Shown: one piece after another, positions 27,332 to 36,194 of the stretch
Position numbering within the stretch: the first letter of the stretch is position 1
Layout of the letters: every line of letters begins with the position of its first letter
Origin: Porticoccus sp964276025
Lineage (GTDB): Bacteria; Pseudomonadota; Gammaproteobacteria; Pseudomonadales; Porticoccaceae
Assembly: GCA_964276025.1 (NCBI GenBank)
Contig: CAXYDD010000002.1
Span: 558,001 to 622,000 of the forward strand
DNA length: 64,000 bases
Direction of reading: 5' to 3'
Made by a program: the position numbers and the translations under genes
The notes under the pieces: model-generated
What the model saw: the letters and a program-made list of their open reading frames with translations, nothing else
Database searches by the model: none
What the model was told of the DNA's origin: nothing

Positions 27332-27991
27332 CTAGCCAACTTTTTCTTGGATCCATTTCGATATAGCTGATATTTCTTCCAGGCACACACTGTGATCCAT
27401 TAAGAAAGATTTGTATTCTGGTTTTAATCCTAAGTTCACCAGTTTTTTTAAACTATTTTTTGCCTGGACTTCTGAAATAACAACATCATAGGTCCCATGA
27501 AAAAATTGTATTGGTAGACTCTGGTTTGCAGGCGCAATATTGATTGATTCAGTAGCCGCGAAATATGTAGACATACCCAAAATACCAGACAGACGTTTTG
27601 GGTAAGTTAACCCAGCTTGAAGTGCAACGGCCCCCCCTTGTGAGAATCCAGCGATAATAACATTTTCACTGCTAATACCTCTTTCAAGCTCTCTATTAAT
27701 TAAAGAGTGGATTTTATTAGCAGAACTTATGAGTTGCGATTCATTAATTTTTCTTACAGAGGTCATCTCTAAAATATCATACCAAGCTGGCATTAAAATT
27801 CCGCCATTTACACTTACTGGAATTTTTGGCGCTTCAGGAAAAATAAATCTAATTTGATGAGCTGAAGGTAGCTTAAGCTCCCCAATAATGGGCTCAAAAT
27901 CGGATCCGTTTGCCCCTAATCCATGCAACCATATAACTGTTGAGTTAGCTTTTTTTAAAGGTTCCACTTCAATTTTATCAAAAAAATTCAT
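27332..27991 (-). CDS. Alpha/beta-hydrolase carboxylesterase (phospholipase/carboxylesterase family)
   Basis: 219-residue hydrolase with the oxyanion/lid start VIWLHGLGANGSDFEPI, the nucleophile elbow GFSQGGAVAL (about residue 115), an Asp in FFHGTYDVVI and the terminal His in MDHSVC. This matches the EstB/acyl-protein-thioesterase-like group common in Pseudomonas. The substrate is not predictable. It is a lone leftward gene. Confidence 0.88.
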   Translation of the reverse strand: MNFFDKIEVEPLKKANSTVIWLHGLGANGSDFEPIIGELKLPSAHQIRFIFPEAPKIPVSVNGGILMPAWYDILEMTSVRKINESQLISSANKIHSLINRELERGISSENVIIAGFSQGGAVALQAGLTYPKRLSGILGMSTYFAATESINIAPANQSLPIQFFHGTYDVVISEVQAKNSLKKLVNLGLKPEYKSFLMDHSVCLEEISAISKWIQEKVG

Positions 27992-28070
27992 AATATAAGT
28001 TTACAGTACCTAAGCCATTAAAAAGTTTAATTAATTAAAAAGGTCAATACCTCAGTGTATTAACATTACT

Positions 28071-28670
28071 ATGATACCAATTTTATACTCTTTTCGTCGC
28101 TGCCCATTCGCTATTAGAGCAAGAATGACTCTATTCTATTCAGGTGTAAACGTTGAGATAAAAGAAGTTCTACTAAAAGATAAACCTCCTGCGATGTTGA
28201 GTTTATCTTCAAAAGGTACTGTACCCGTGTTAGTTTCCTCTGACGGAATAGTATTGGATGAAAGCTATCAGATTATGCGATGGGCAATAGATATAAGTGA
28301 TCCTGATCACTGGTATCCTTTAGCTATGTCTAAAGAGATAGACGATCTTGTCTATAAAAATGATCATGAGTTTAAATCAATTTTGGATAAATATAAGTAC
28401 TCAGATAGGTATCCTGAGAATTCTACAACGTACTATAGAACACAAGGAGAACATTTTTTAATTTTTTTAGAAAAAAAATTAAAATCAAATAATTATTTAT
28501 TAGGAGACAAGATCACATTAGCTGACGTAGCAATTTTTCCATTTATTAGGCAGTTTGCTTTTGTTGATATTGATTGGTTTGAGACCAGCCGATATTTGAA
28601 ATTAAGAGGATGGCTTAATAAAATCTTAGATTCAAAATTTTTTAATACAGTGATGAAAAAAATTAAATGA
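28071..28670 (+). CDS. Glutathione S-transferase family protein
   Basis: 199 residues: N-terminal thioredoxin fold with SFRRCPFAIRARM (possible catalytic Cys in RRCPF), GTVPVLVSSDGIVLDES providing the cis-Pro and glutathione contacts, and an all-helical C-terminal domain (LADVAIFPFIRQFA). Physiological substrate unknown. It converges with panB. Confidence 0.88.
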   Translation: MIPILYSFRRCPFAIRARMTLFYSGVNVEIKEVLLKDKPPAMLSLSSKGTVPVLVSSDGIVLDESYQIMRWAIDISDPDHWYPLAMSKEIDDLVYKNDHEFKSILDKYKYSDRYPENSTTYYRTQGEHFLIFLEKKLKSNNYLLGDKITLADVAIFPFIRQFAFVDIDWFETSRYLKLRGWLNKILDSKFFNTVMKKIK

Positions 28671-28699
28671 AGACTTATATAATATATTTATGGAAAAAA

Positions 28700-29491
28700 T
28701 TATGAAAAAGTATGTTCTATAGCAGGAAATTCTCTCGATCTTACTTGCTCGCTATATAATCTAAGAGCACTTTCTATATCTCCAGTGCTGTTCAAAAAAT
28801 TTTTCGAAAAACTAGGCATCCGCGAGGATAAACCTAGAATATCGTAGATAACTAAAACTTGTCCGTCAGTATCAACTCCAGCACCAATTCCGATAACTGG
28901 TATTTTAACTTCTTGAGTTATTTTTTGTGCTAATTTCGCAGGTACACATTCAAGAACTAGTAAGTCAATTCCCGCCTTTTCTAAATTCAACGCATCTTCA
29001 AAAATTTGGCTTGCACTCTGTTTGGTTCGCCCTTGTACCTTATTACCACTCATTTTATGAACTGACTGTGGCGTTAGACCTAGATGGCCACACACAGGAA
29101 TCCCTCGCTCGCAAAGCATCCTAATTGTTGTATTTAACCAGGATCCCCCCTCAAGTTTAACCATATTAGCTCCAGCTCTCATGAGCATTGCGGAATTATC
29201 TAGCGCTTGATGTTCATGAGAGAATGCCATAAATGGAAGATCAGAGATTATAAATGTGCTTTCACTACCACGACGCACAGCTTGAGTGTGATAAATCATA
29301 TCATTTATTGTTGTTGGGATAGTGCTATCATGTCCTTGGATTACGTTGCCAAGCGAGTCCCCCACCAATATAACATCAATTCCTGCATTATTGGCTGCCC
29401 TTGAAAATGACGCATCATATGCAGTTATTACGGGAAATTTTTCACCGCTTTTCTTTTTTTTATTTAGGGTTTCTATGGTAATCATGACCAT
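28700..29491 (-). CDS. panB: Ketopantoate hydroxymethyltransferase PanB
   Basis: First committed step to pantothenate and CoA: adds a hydroxymethyl group from methylene-THF to ketoisovalerate. 263 residues with VITAYDASFSR, GDSLGNVIQGHDST and GGSWLNTTIRML. AGGA lies 7 nt before the ATG at 29491. It ends the leftward dksA-to-panB series. panC, normally the next gene, is not here: the opposite-strand GST gene follows instead. Confidence 0.97.
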   Translation of the reverse strand: MVMITIETLNKKKKSGEKFPVITAYDASFSRAANNAGIDVILVGDSLGNVIQGHDSTIPTTINDMIYHTQAVRRGSESTFIISDLPFMAFSHEHQALDNSAMLMRAGANMVKLEGGSWLNTTIRMLCERGIPVCGHLGLTPQSVHKMSGNKVQGRTKQSASQIFEDALNLEKAGIDLLVLECVPAKLAQKITQEVKIPVIGIGAGVDTDGQVLVIYDILGLSSRMPSFSKNFLNSTGDIESALRLYSEQVRSREFPAIEHTFS

Positions 29492-29523
29492 ATCTTAATC
29501 CTATTTTATAATTTATGAGGCTA

Positions 29524-30207
29524 TTATAAGGAAGAGCGAGCATTATAGTAATGCCGACCTGATACTATATTAAACATATAATCGAGCAAACCTTGGTAAT
29601 CTTGATCATTATTAGCAAGATCTATTTCTGTAGCATTTACTATTAATAATGGAGCATTATCATAATAGTAGAAAAAATCGGTATAAGCTTCGTTTAATCG
29701 ACGTAAATAATCACTATTTATTAATTGCTCATAGTGAATCCCTCTTTTTTGAACACGACTTAGAAGAATATTTGTTGGAGCTTGGAGATAAATCACTAAG
29801 TCAGGTTTTGGAGTATCAATAATCAGTTGTTTATATACAGCCTCATAGAGCTTTAGCTCTTCATCATCAAGTGTAGTTTGTGCAAACAACTGATCTTTTT
29901 CCATAAGAAAATCTGCAACTTGCACTTTTTGGAACATATCGCTTTGACGTATCTCTTGAATTTTACGTGCACGCTGAAATAGAAAATATAACTGAGCAGG
30001 TAGAGCCCCTGTTCTTTGATCTTGATAAAACCTTTCTAAAAAAGGGTTTTCTTCTGGCTGCTCCAAAAGAGTTTTACAATTGAAAGTTTTAGCTAATCTT
30101 TTTGCTAAAGTTGTTTTCCCCACACCAATAGGACCCTCTACAGCGATAAACTGAGGAGGATGAGCTTTCTTAGCAATTATTTTTTTTTCATCAACCAATT
30201 TTTTCAC
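29524..30207 (-). CDS. Deoxynucleoside kinase family protein
   Basis: 227-residue P-loop kinase of the deoxyadenosine/deoxyguanosine/deoxycytidine kinase family, which salvages deoxynucleosides. Motifs: P-loop AVEGPIGVGKTTLAKRL (about 22-38), EQPEENPFLERFYQD, the QLYFLFQRARKIQEI helix, and a lid region with QKRGIHYEQ. The start is GTG with AGGAG 6 nt upstream, overlapping the end of folK by 17 bp. This gene is not in the E. coli version of the cluster but is often found next to folK and panB in other gammaproteobacteria. Substrate specificity cannot be read from sequence. Confidence 0.87.
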   Translation of the reverse strand: MKKLVDEKKIIAKKAHPPQFIAVEGPIGVGKTTLAKRLAKTFNCKTLLEQPEENPFLERFYQDQRTGALPAQLYFLFQRARKIQEIRQSDMFQKVQVADFLMEKDQLFAQTTLDDEELKLYEAVYKQLIIDTPKPDLVIYLQAPTNILLSRVQKRGIHYEQLINSDYLRRLNEAYTDFFYYYDNAPLLIVNATEIDLANNDQDYQGLLDYMFNIVSGRHYYNARSSL

Positions 30208-30700
30208 TAGTATCTCCTGACAAGATAGGAACGATTTCTTCTAATTGACTATTTTCTAATAGTGAACTTAAGGTACTTCCATCCGGAAGAACTAAATCTG
30301 GCTCTATATCTGCTAGTGGAGTTAATACAAAATTCCTAATTTTCATTCCTAAATGGGGTATTGTAAGTTTTTTTGTATTTATAACTTCAGATCCATACAA
30401 CAAGATATCAAGATCAAGTATACGAGGCCCCCAACGCTCATTTCTTATTCTACCATGCGCATCTTCTATCCCATGTAATTCTTTTAATAGTTGATTTGGT
30501 AGTAATCTAGTTGATATTTTGATGACGCCATTAACATACTTTGGTTGATTTTTAGGCCCTATAGCTTCACTGAAATACCATCCAGATGTAGCTATAACAT
30601 TTATATTCTCTGTTTTTTTTAGTTGATCCACAGCACTTATAACCTGTTGATATGGATTACTTAGGTTGCTACCAATTGAGATATAGGCTACTTCAGTCAT
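30191..30700 (-). CDS. folK: 6-hydroxymethyl-dihydropterin pyrophosphokinase FolK
   Basis: Transfers pyrophosphate from ATP to hydroxymethyl-dihydropterin in folate synthesis. 169 residues; YISIGSNLSNPYQQV at the start and the signature RWGPRILDLDILLYG (about 93-107) are diagnostic. It begins 3 bp after the pcnB stop. Confidence 0.97.
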   Translation of the reverse strand: MTEVAYISIGSNLSNPYQQVISAVDQLKKTENINVIATSGWYFSEAIGPKNQPKYVNGVIKISTRLLPNQLLKELHGIEDAHGRIRNERWGPRILDLDILLYGSEVINTKKLTIPHLGMKIRNFVLTPLADIEPDLVLPDGSTLSSLLENSQLEEIVPILSGDTSEKIG

Positions 30701-30703
30701 TAG

Positions 30704-32029
30704 TTATTTTTTGGAAATTTTCATTGATTTATTTGCGGTAAGTTCAATTTTTTTAATCATTTCTTTTCGAGTAGTATCTTTAGAGTCCTGAAAAACTGTC
30801 CACCATAAACCAAGCTCAGACTTAATTTCACCAGAATCTTCTCTTAGTAGCAGGAAATCATATCCTGCTCGAAATCGTTTATTTTCCAATAGTTTAAATG
30901 CTTGATTTCCAGCACGCCGTGGAAGTCGTGATTGAATTTGCCATATTTCTTTCATTGGTAAAGAAAATCTTCGTGGTATAGCTATTCTTTTGCATTGATT
31001 ATGTATTACCTTTTCTGCACTTTCATTTAAGAAAAAAGTATTATCTTTTTTTGGATTAATTAGGGTTTTTTCACTTTCTTTTAAGGCTGGCCAGAGTAGT
31101 GCTGCAAAGAGAAAAGCTGGTGTAACCCTCTGTTTTTTTCGAATACGTTTATCTGTATTTATTAGCGCTTGCTCGATAAATTTAAAGTAATAAGTTGAAT
31201 TACAGAGTAAAGCTTTTTCAGTATCTGGAAATAGGATTTCAAATACACCATATTTGCGCAACGCAGTAAAACTTGCTAGGGCGTAACCATTCATTAATAA
31301 CTTAAGAACTTCATCGAATAATCTCGCCGGAGGTATATCAGCTAGTAATAAACGTGATTTGTCGATAGCTTTCGAAGTTTTATTCTCAATTGAAAAACCA
31401 AGTTTAGCAGTGAATCTTATCGCCCTGAGGATCCTGACAGGATCTTCTCTATATCTTTGAGAGGGGTCTCCAATTATTCGTATTAGTCGTTTATCTAAAT
31501 CTTCTAAACCTTTTGTATAATCAATTATATTGTTTTCTATTGAGCAATAATAAAGTGCATTCATAGTAAAATCTCGACGGATCGCGTCTTCTGCAATTGA
31601 ACCAAAAATGTTATCACGAAGTAACATCCCTTTCGAAGAAAGCTGAGATTTGGATAATCCATTTTTATTTTCAGTGTGTTTTGCTCGGAATGTTGTTACT
31701 TCAATCATTTCGGATCCCACACGAACGTGAACGATTTGAAATCTTCGCCCTATAATACGAGAGCGACTGAAAAGGACTTTAACCTGCTCTGGTGTTGCGT
31801 TCGTCGCCACATCAAAATCTTTAGGCTTCATACCCATTAATAAGTCACGGACACAGCCACCAACTATGTAAGATTCATAACCGCTTAGCCGCAATTTTTC
31901 GACAACTTTTATAGCACTACTACTGATTTTTTTTTGGTCGAAAGCACTATTTGTTGGGCTGATTATAACTGGCTCAACTAAATTTTTTGAATTGTAGGGT
32001 CTGAAAATTTTTGAAATACTTTTTAGCAT
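30704..32029 (-). CDS. pcnB: Poly(A) polymerase I PcnB
   Basis: Adds poly(A) tails that hasten RNA decay. 441 residues with the nucleotidyltransferase core VGGCVRDLLMGMKPKDFDV (about 57-75), DFTMNALYY and the RNA-binding domain start DPVRILRAIRFTAKL, which distinguishes it from tRNA CCA-adding enzymes in this context. A basic tail (ANKSMKISKK) ends it. It is located between gluQRS and folK as in E. coli. Confidence 0.95.
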   Translation of the reverse strand: MLKSISKIFRPYNSKNLVEPVIISPTNSAFDQKKISSSAIKVVEKLRLSGYESYIVGGCVRDLLMGMKPKDFDVATNATPEQVKVLFSRSRIIGRRFQIVHVRVGSEMIEVTTFRAKHTENKNGLSKSQLSSKGMLLRDNIFGSIAEDAIRRDFTMNALYYCSIENNIIDYTKGLEDLDKRLIRIIGDPSQRYREDPVRILRAIRFTAKLGFSIENKTSKAIDKSRLLLADIPPARLFDEVLKLLMNGYALASFTALRKYGVFEILFPDTEKALLCNSTYYFKFIEQALINTDKRIRKKQRVTPAFLFAALLWPALKESEKTLINPKKDNTFFLNESAEKVIHNQCKRIAIPRRFSLPMKEIWQIQSRLPRRAGNQAFKLLENKRFRAGYDFLLLREDSGEIKSELGLWWTVFQDSKDTTRKEMIKKIELTANKSMKISKK

Positions 32030-32118
32030 TTTATTAACTATAAGCTCCTAAAAAATACTTATATAAAAAATATGTTTAATAAAAATTTTACTTTAGCATA
32101 TCGGGTTAAAAAAAACCC

Positions 32119-33039
32119 TCATACATCATATGAGTTATAGGTTTGCTGTTTTTTTTCTTCACAGACAATATTATTTCTTTGCCAGTTATTTATTGCCCAC
32201 GTTAAAATCTGATCAGAATTTTTTCTTTTAAATAATGAGGTAGGTGCCTCCAAACCCAACCATTTTAATGCATTGATAAGATTTATTTTAACAGGATTAC
32301 GGTCTAGCGAAGCCGCTAAATTTTGCTTGCTAAGCTTAACTCCTTCATCATTTACTACTATTGGAATATGACCATAAACCGGTGTTTGTAATCCTAATAG
32401 CTTTTGTAGATAAATTTGACTAGGTGTAACATCCAGCAAATCACCCCCTCGAAAAATATGAGTTATTTGCTGAAAAGCATCGTCAACAACTACAGCGAGG
32501 TTGTAAGAAAATAATTTTTCTTTTCGGTAAAGCACCATATCACCAACATCTTTTTTTATAAGCTGACTTTGGTTTCCTTGGAATATGTCACTGAACTCTA
32601 CCATGCTATTATCTTTTGCTTTTAACCTTAAAGAATATAAGTTAGTAAGGTTCTCAGATTGACATGGATAGTTATGAATGGTTACTCCACCCTGTAATCC
32701 CTTACGACTGCAGTAACATCGGAATACTAAATCATTACCCTTTAATTTTTTGATTGCAGATAAATATGCGCTGTTGCGTTGACTTTGAAATAAAACTTCC
32801 TTATCCCAATGTAATCCGTGCTCTTCGAGTTGCTGAAGGATTTTCTTAGCTGAGCCCTCGGATTCCCTTGGGGGATCTAAATCATCAATTCTTAACAACC
32901 ATAGGCCGTGGTTTGCTTTTGCATCAAGATAGCTAGCGAGAGCACAAACTAATGACCCAAAATGAAGCGGACCTGTAGGAGACGGCGCGAATCTTCCAAT
33001 ATATTCAGGAATAGAATTTTCCGGAAATTCACTTTTCAT
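32119..33039 (-). CDS. gluQ: Glutamyl-Q tRNA(Asp) synthetase GluQRS
   Basis: A truncated glutamyl-tRNA synthetase that attaches glutamate to queuosine in tRNA(Asp). 306 residues: catalytic core only, no anticodon domain. HIGH-like HFGS in APSPTGPLHFGSLVCALAS, zinc site CYC...C (FRCYCSRKGLQ to NYPCQS), KLSKQN replacing KMSKS. It lies directly after dksA on the same strand. queG, a queuosine-synthesis gene, lies at the far end of the window. Confidence 0.94.
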   Translation of the reverse strand: MKSEFPENSIPEYIGRFAPSPTGPLHFGSLVCALASYLDAKANHGLWLLRIDDLDPPRESEGSAKKILQQLEEHGLHWDKEVLFQSQRNSAYLSAIKKLKGNDLVFRCYCSRKGLQGGVTIHNYPCQSENLTNLYSLRLKAKDNSMVEFSDIFQGNQSQLIKKDVGDMVLYRKEKLFSYNLAVVVDDAFQQITHIFRGGDLLDVTPSQIYLQKLLGLQTPVYGHIPIVVNDEGVKLSKQNLAASLDRNPVKINLINALKWLGLEAPTSLFKRKNSDQILTWAINNWQRNNIVCEEKKQQTYNSYDV

Positions 33040-33077
33040 AACTGCAGTATAAAGTTGTAATGAAGACTATCAAGCAC

Positions 33078-33524
33078 TCAACCGCCCGTCAGTTGTTTTT
33101 CCTTGATTTCATCTAGCGTTTTACAATCAACACATAAGTCCGCAGTAGGTCTGGCCTCTAATCTACGAATGCCTATTTCAACTCCACATTGATCGCAAAA
33201 TCCATAATCGTTACTTTCGATACGCTCGATAGTAGAATCAATTTTCTTAATGAGCTTCCTTTCCCTATCTCTGGTCCTCAACTCTAGACTAAACTCTTCT
33301 TCTTGAGTGGCTCTATCAGCTGGATCTGGGAAATTTGCAGCTTCATCCTTCATATGAGTGACTGTTCTATCTACCTCCTCCATTAATTCTTTTTTCCAGG
33401 TGTTGAGGATGATTTTAAAGTGAGCTTCTTGCGCATCACTCATGTATTCCTCATTTTTCTTTTCCGCATAAGGAGTGAGACCATGAAGTGGGTTGACTAA
33501 TAGTATTTCTGCTTTATTTGCCAT
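33078..33524 (-). CDS. dksA: RNA polymerase-binding transcription factor DksA
   Basis: DksA binds in the RNA polymerase secondary channel and with ppGpp adjusts transcription in starvation. 148 residues: coiled coil with tip DPADRATQEEE (the conserved D-x-x-D-x-A tip), and an intact four-cysteine zinc finger CDQCGVEIG...CVDCKTL, so it is the Zn-containing form. A promoter with TTGAAA and TATAAA lies 33 bp upstream. First gene of dksA-gluQ-pcnB-folK. Confidence 0.97.
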   Translation of the reverse strand: MANKAEILLVNPLHGLTPYAEKKNEEYMSDAQEAHFKIILNTWKKELMEEVDRTVTHMKDEAANFPDPADRATQEEEFSLELRTRDRERKLIKKIDSTIERIESNDYGFCDQCGVEIGIRRLEARPTADLCVDCKTLDEIKEKQLTGG

Positions 33525-33556
33525 TAATTTAAACTCGATGAATTTTGAGGATAGGG

Positions 33557-33585
33557 TTTATAGTGCTATAAGATATTTTTTTCAA
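33557..33585 (-). promoter_or_regulatory. Sigma-70 promoter of dksA
   Basis: Minus strand: TTGAAA (33580-33585), 17-bp spacer, TATAAA (33557-33562). The predicted transcript would begin about 26 nt before the dksA start codon at 33524. Confidence 0.65.
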
Positions 33586-33716
33586 GTAAAATTTCACATT
33601 TTATTAAATTAATTACAAATTATTTTTTATTACTATTAATTATATTTACCTAAATTAGTATATATTTTACTTTTATATTTGATTTATTGAATACTTAGAA
33701 ACCTCAAAGGTTATGC

Positions 33717-34421
33717 ATGAATTTTTCCCCTCATTTAGAGCAAGCGTATATATTAAGACGCTATAAACGATTCTTGGTTGACATACAGCTATTAGATGGC
33801 ACAACTTTGACAGTCCATTGCCCAAATACTGGTGCGATGACTAACTGTTGGGCTGAGGGAAGCCAGTGTTGGTTTTCACGAACTGATAAACCAAATCGTA
33901 AACTACCTGGAACTCTTGAGCTAACAACAACTCCTGATGGATATATATGCGGCATTAATACTCAGCGTCCAAATAATTTAGTAATAGAGGCTATCGAAAA
34001 TGGAGTAATTAAAGAGTTACAAGATTATGAAAATATATATAGAGAGGTGAAATATGGAGATGAAAAAAGTCGTATAGATATATTATTAACTAACTCTGAA
34101 AAGAACTGTTATGTTGAAGTTAAAAATATGACATTCAATTTGGGCAATGGTCATATAGTTTTTCCTGATGCTAAAACTATAAGGGGTGCGAGGCATTTAC
34201 GTGAATTAACTAAGATGGTGCAACAGGGTTCCCGTTCAGTGCTTATATTTTGCGTTCAGCATTCTGGAGGGAGCACGACAGGTTTGGCTAAAAATATTGA
34301 TCCTCTATATGTTGAAACTATGAAAAATGCTATCAGCGCAGGAGTTGAAGTAGTTTCTTATGGTTGTAGTTTGTCCCCAAAAAAAATAAAAATAGAAAAA
34401 AAATTACCATTTATTTTGTAA
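33717..34421 (+). CDS. sfsA: SfsA family protein (sugar fermentation stimulation)
   Basis: 234-residue protein of the SfsA family, with an OB-like N-terminal domain (RRYKRFLVDIQLLDG, CPNTGAMTNCW) and a PD-(D/E)XK nuclease-like domain (SRIDILLT, CYVEVKNMTF, FPDAKTIRGARHLREL). The molecular role is not settled in the literature. AAAGG lies 6 nt before the ATG. Divergent from dksA, the same neighbourhood as in E. coli. It ends 8 bp from the ubiK stop. Confidence 0.93.
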   Translation: MNFSPHLEQAYILRRYKRFLVDIQLLDGTTLTVHCPNTGAMTNCWAEGSQCWFSRTDKPNRKLPGTLELTTTPDGYICGINTQRPNNLVIEAIENGVIKELQDYENIYREVKYGDEKSRIDILLTNSEKNCYVEVKNMTFNLGNGHIVFPDAKTIRGARHLRELTKMVQQGSRSVLIFCVQHSGGSTTGLAKNIDPLYVETMKNAISAGVEVVSYGCSLSPKKIKIEKKLPFIL

Positions 34422-34428
34422 TTAATGT

Positions 34429-34686
34429 TTATCTATATTTTGTGCTTAAGTTTTCTTCTATTTCTGACAGCTGTTTCTTAATGTCCTCTAATTGTTCTTG
34501 TGTACGGTTTAAGATTGCAACCTGCGCATCAAATTCGTCTCGAGAAACCAGATCTAACTTATCAAAAGTAGTTTGCGCTGCTGAGCGCATTTTTTGTTGA
34601 ATATCTTTATTTAGAGATTCGGCACCCGGAGCAATTACATTGTTAAATTGGTCTACAAACTTATTAAGTAACTCATTTTTTTTCAT
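34429..34686 (-). CDS. ubiK: Ubiquinone biosynthesis accessory factor UbiK (YqiC)
   Basis: An 85-residue membrane-associated accessory factor for ubiquinone synthesis. N-terminal amphipathic helix (LLNKFVDQFNNVIAPGAESLNK), then DLVSRDEFDAQVAILNRTQEQL leading into a C-terminal coiled coil; both are typical. Listed motifs overlap the family core only. Convergent with sfsA and divergent from the nitrogen-regulated operon. Confidence 0.9.
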   Translation of the reverse strand: MKKNELLNKFVDQFNNVIAPGAESLNKDIQQKMRSAAQTTFDKLDLVSRDEFDAQVAILNRTQEQLEDIKKQLSEIEENLSTKYR

Positions 34687-34864
34687 TTAATTTTCTCCAG
34701 CAAAGTTATATGTCTAATGTTACTGCAAATTAGCGTGTAGCTTACATCTAGTCTTTATTAATAATAAAAAATGATTTAACCAATTAAGCGAAATATTTGC
34801 AAATAAAACGAAAAGCTAAGAAACATAAGCTTGGTGCAATCTTATATTAAGAGGAACCACACCA

Positions 34865-34879
34865 GCACTGTTTTAGTGC
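34865..34879. promoter_or_regulatory. NtrC-type enhancer site
   Basis: GCACTGTTTTAGTGC is a 5-5-5 palindrome of the form GCAC-N7-GTGC, as in NtrC sites. It lies about 55 bp upstream of the -24 element, a normal enhancer distance. Confidence 0.65.
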
Positions 34880-34931
34880 ACATTATTTATATGTTAATTA
34901 TTATTTATAATAAAATCAATAGTTTAAAAAG

Positions 34932-34948
34932 TTGGCACGAAAAATGCA
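34932..34948 (+). promoter_or_regulatory. Sigma-54 (RpoN) promoter of the torF-like-glnK-amtB operon
   Basis: TTGGCACGAAAAATGCA has the GG (34934-34935) and GC (34946-34947) doublets with exactly 10 bp between them, and a perfect TTGGCACG -24 block. The predicted start is near 34959, about 34 nt before the first ATG. Confidence 0.85.
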
Positions 34949-34992
34949 TTATATTAATTGAGAAATCTTTTTAACTTTATTGGAGAAAACAC

Positions 34993-35781
34993 ATGCATGC
35001 ATTTAAAAAATTACTTTCAGTCGCGATGTTAGCCACAGCTATACCAATTACTACTCAGGCGTATGAAACATCGGGAAATATAACGTTGGCTTCTGACTAT
35101 AAGTTTCGTGGAATTTCACAAAACGCAACTTCGCCAGCAATACAGGGTGGATTTGATATTGCTTTTGATAATGGTTTTTACGCTGGAATATGGGGATCAA
35201 ACGTTGATTTCGAGCTAACTGGAAGCTCAAATCCGTCTATGGAGTTAGATTATTACGCTGGTTTAGGCGGTGATCTTACAGAGGAAATTTCTTATGATAT
35301 TGGTTTTCTTTATTACGACTACCCAACATCTGCAGAAACAAATTTTACTGATGGAGGTACATACAACAAAGATAGGGACCTTGATTATGCAGAGATATAC
35401 GCTAGCCTCGGTTATAAGGACTTTACTTTAGGATACGCTTATTCCGATGATTACTGGCAAGAAACAGGTGAATTTAGCTATTACTATGTAGATTATAGTT
35501 TCGGTCTTTTTACTCTACCAGCTGATATCGCTCTAGATTTCCACGTAGGATTTAATGATTTTGAGAATTCAAGCAAGGATTCCAATGTTAAAGATGCCAA
35601 TGAAGCATTTTTATCAGACGGAGAAGATAGCTATACAGATTTTTCTGTCACTCTCAGTAAATCCATTGCCGGATTAGATTTTGCCTTAAGCTTTGTTGAT
35701 ACAGATCTTGACGAAGATGAATGTTGGGGATCTGACTGGTGTGATAGCTCAGCAATATTTTCAATCAGCAAAAGTATGTAA
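34993..35781 (+). CDS. TorF-like putative outer-membrane porin (TIGR02001 family)
   Basis: 262 residues with a signal peptide (about 1-23, cleaved after TTQA) and a beta-barrel body rich in aromatic girdle residues. The family start GNITLASDYKFRGISQN and AIQGGFDIAFDNGFYAG is clear. The mature protein is acidic and contains a C-terminal pair of cysteines (DECWGSDWCDSS) that could form a disulfide. Its transport role is unknown. Its position behind a sigma-54/NtrC promoter and ahead of glnK-amtB implies a role in uptake of a nitrogen compound across the outer membrane (inference). A hairpin terminator separates it from glnK. Confidence 0.85.
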   Translation: MHAFKKLLSVAMLATAIPITTQAYETSGNITLASDYKFRGISQNATSPAIQGGFDIAFDNGFYAGIWGSNVDFELTGSSNPSMELDYYAGLGGDLTEEISYDIGFLYYDYPTSAETNFTDGGTYNKDRDLDYAEIYASLGYKDFTLGYAYSDDYWQETGEFSYYYVDYSFGLFTLPADIALDFHVGFNDFENSSKDSNVKDANEAFLSDGEDSYTDFSVTLSKSIAGLDFALSFVDTDLDEDECWGSDWCDSSAIFSISKSM

Positions 35782-35787
35782 CTGCAC

Positions 35788-35824
35788 AAGGATATTTTTG
35801 AAAAACCAAAAATATCCTTTTTTT
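35788..35824 (+). terminator. Intrinsic terminator/attenuator between the torF-like gene and glnK
   Basis: A perfect 12-bp stem (AAGGATATTTTT / AAAAATATCCTT), 8-nt loop and T-run lie just after the porin stop codon. AAGGAG for glnK follows at once. Since no separate glnK promoter is visible, this probably lowers but does not abolish read-through. Confidence 0.8.
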
Positions 35825-35840
35825 ATAAAGGAGAAGAATA

Positions 35841-36179
35841 ATGAAAATGATCACAGCAGTTATTAAGCCCTTCAAATTAGACGATGTGAGAGAAGCCTTA
35901 TCAGGCCTTGGTGTTCAGGGCATTACAGTGTCAGAAGTTAAGGGTTTTGGTCGCCAGAAAGGCCACACAGAACTTTATCGCGGCGCTGAATACGTTGTTG
36001 ATTTTTTACCTAAAGTAAAAATTGAAGCAGCTGTGTCTGATGAAATGGTTGAAGGAGCAGTAGAAGTAATAACTGCCGCCGCAAATACAGGAAAAATAGG
36101 CGACGGAAAAATATTTATTACTACTATTGAAGAGGCCGTGCGTATTCGTACTGGCGAAACTGGTGCGGAAGCACTCTAG
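35841..36179 (+). CDS. glnK: Nitrogen regulatory protein PII, AmtB-linked (GlnK)
   Basis: 112-residue PII trimer subunit that senses 2-oxoglutarate, ATP/ADP and, through uridylylation, glutamine; it plugs the ammonium channel when nitrogen is plentiful. The T-loop GHTELYRGAEYVVDFLPK keeps Tyr51, the uridylylation site; TGKIGDGKIF and RIRTGETG form the nucleotide site. Direct linkage to amtB (15 bp) and the sigma-54 promoter upstream support GlnK. Strong AAAGGAGAAG ribosome-binding site. Confidence 0.96.
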   Translation: MKMITAVIKPFKLDDVREALSGLGVQGITVSEVKGFGRQKGHTELYRGAEYVVDFLPKVKIEAAVSDEMVEGAVEVITAAANTGKIGDGKIFITTIEEAVRIRTGETGAEAL

Positions 36180-36194
36180 AATAGGAGAGAAATA

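Larger units (their letters stand above)
34687..34992 (+). promoter_or_regulatory. 306-bp ubiK / torF-like intergenic region with nitrogen-control sites
   Basis: There is no gene here. The rightward half contains an NtrC-type palindrome (34865-34879), a possible half-site GGTGC near 34833, and a sigma-54 promoter (34932-34948). I found no good sigma-70 promoter for the rightward operon, so expression probably depends on sigma-54. Confidence 0.7.
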
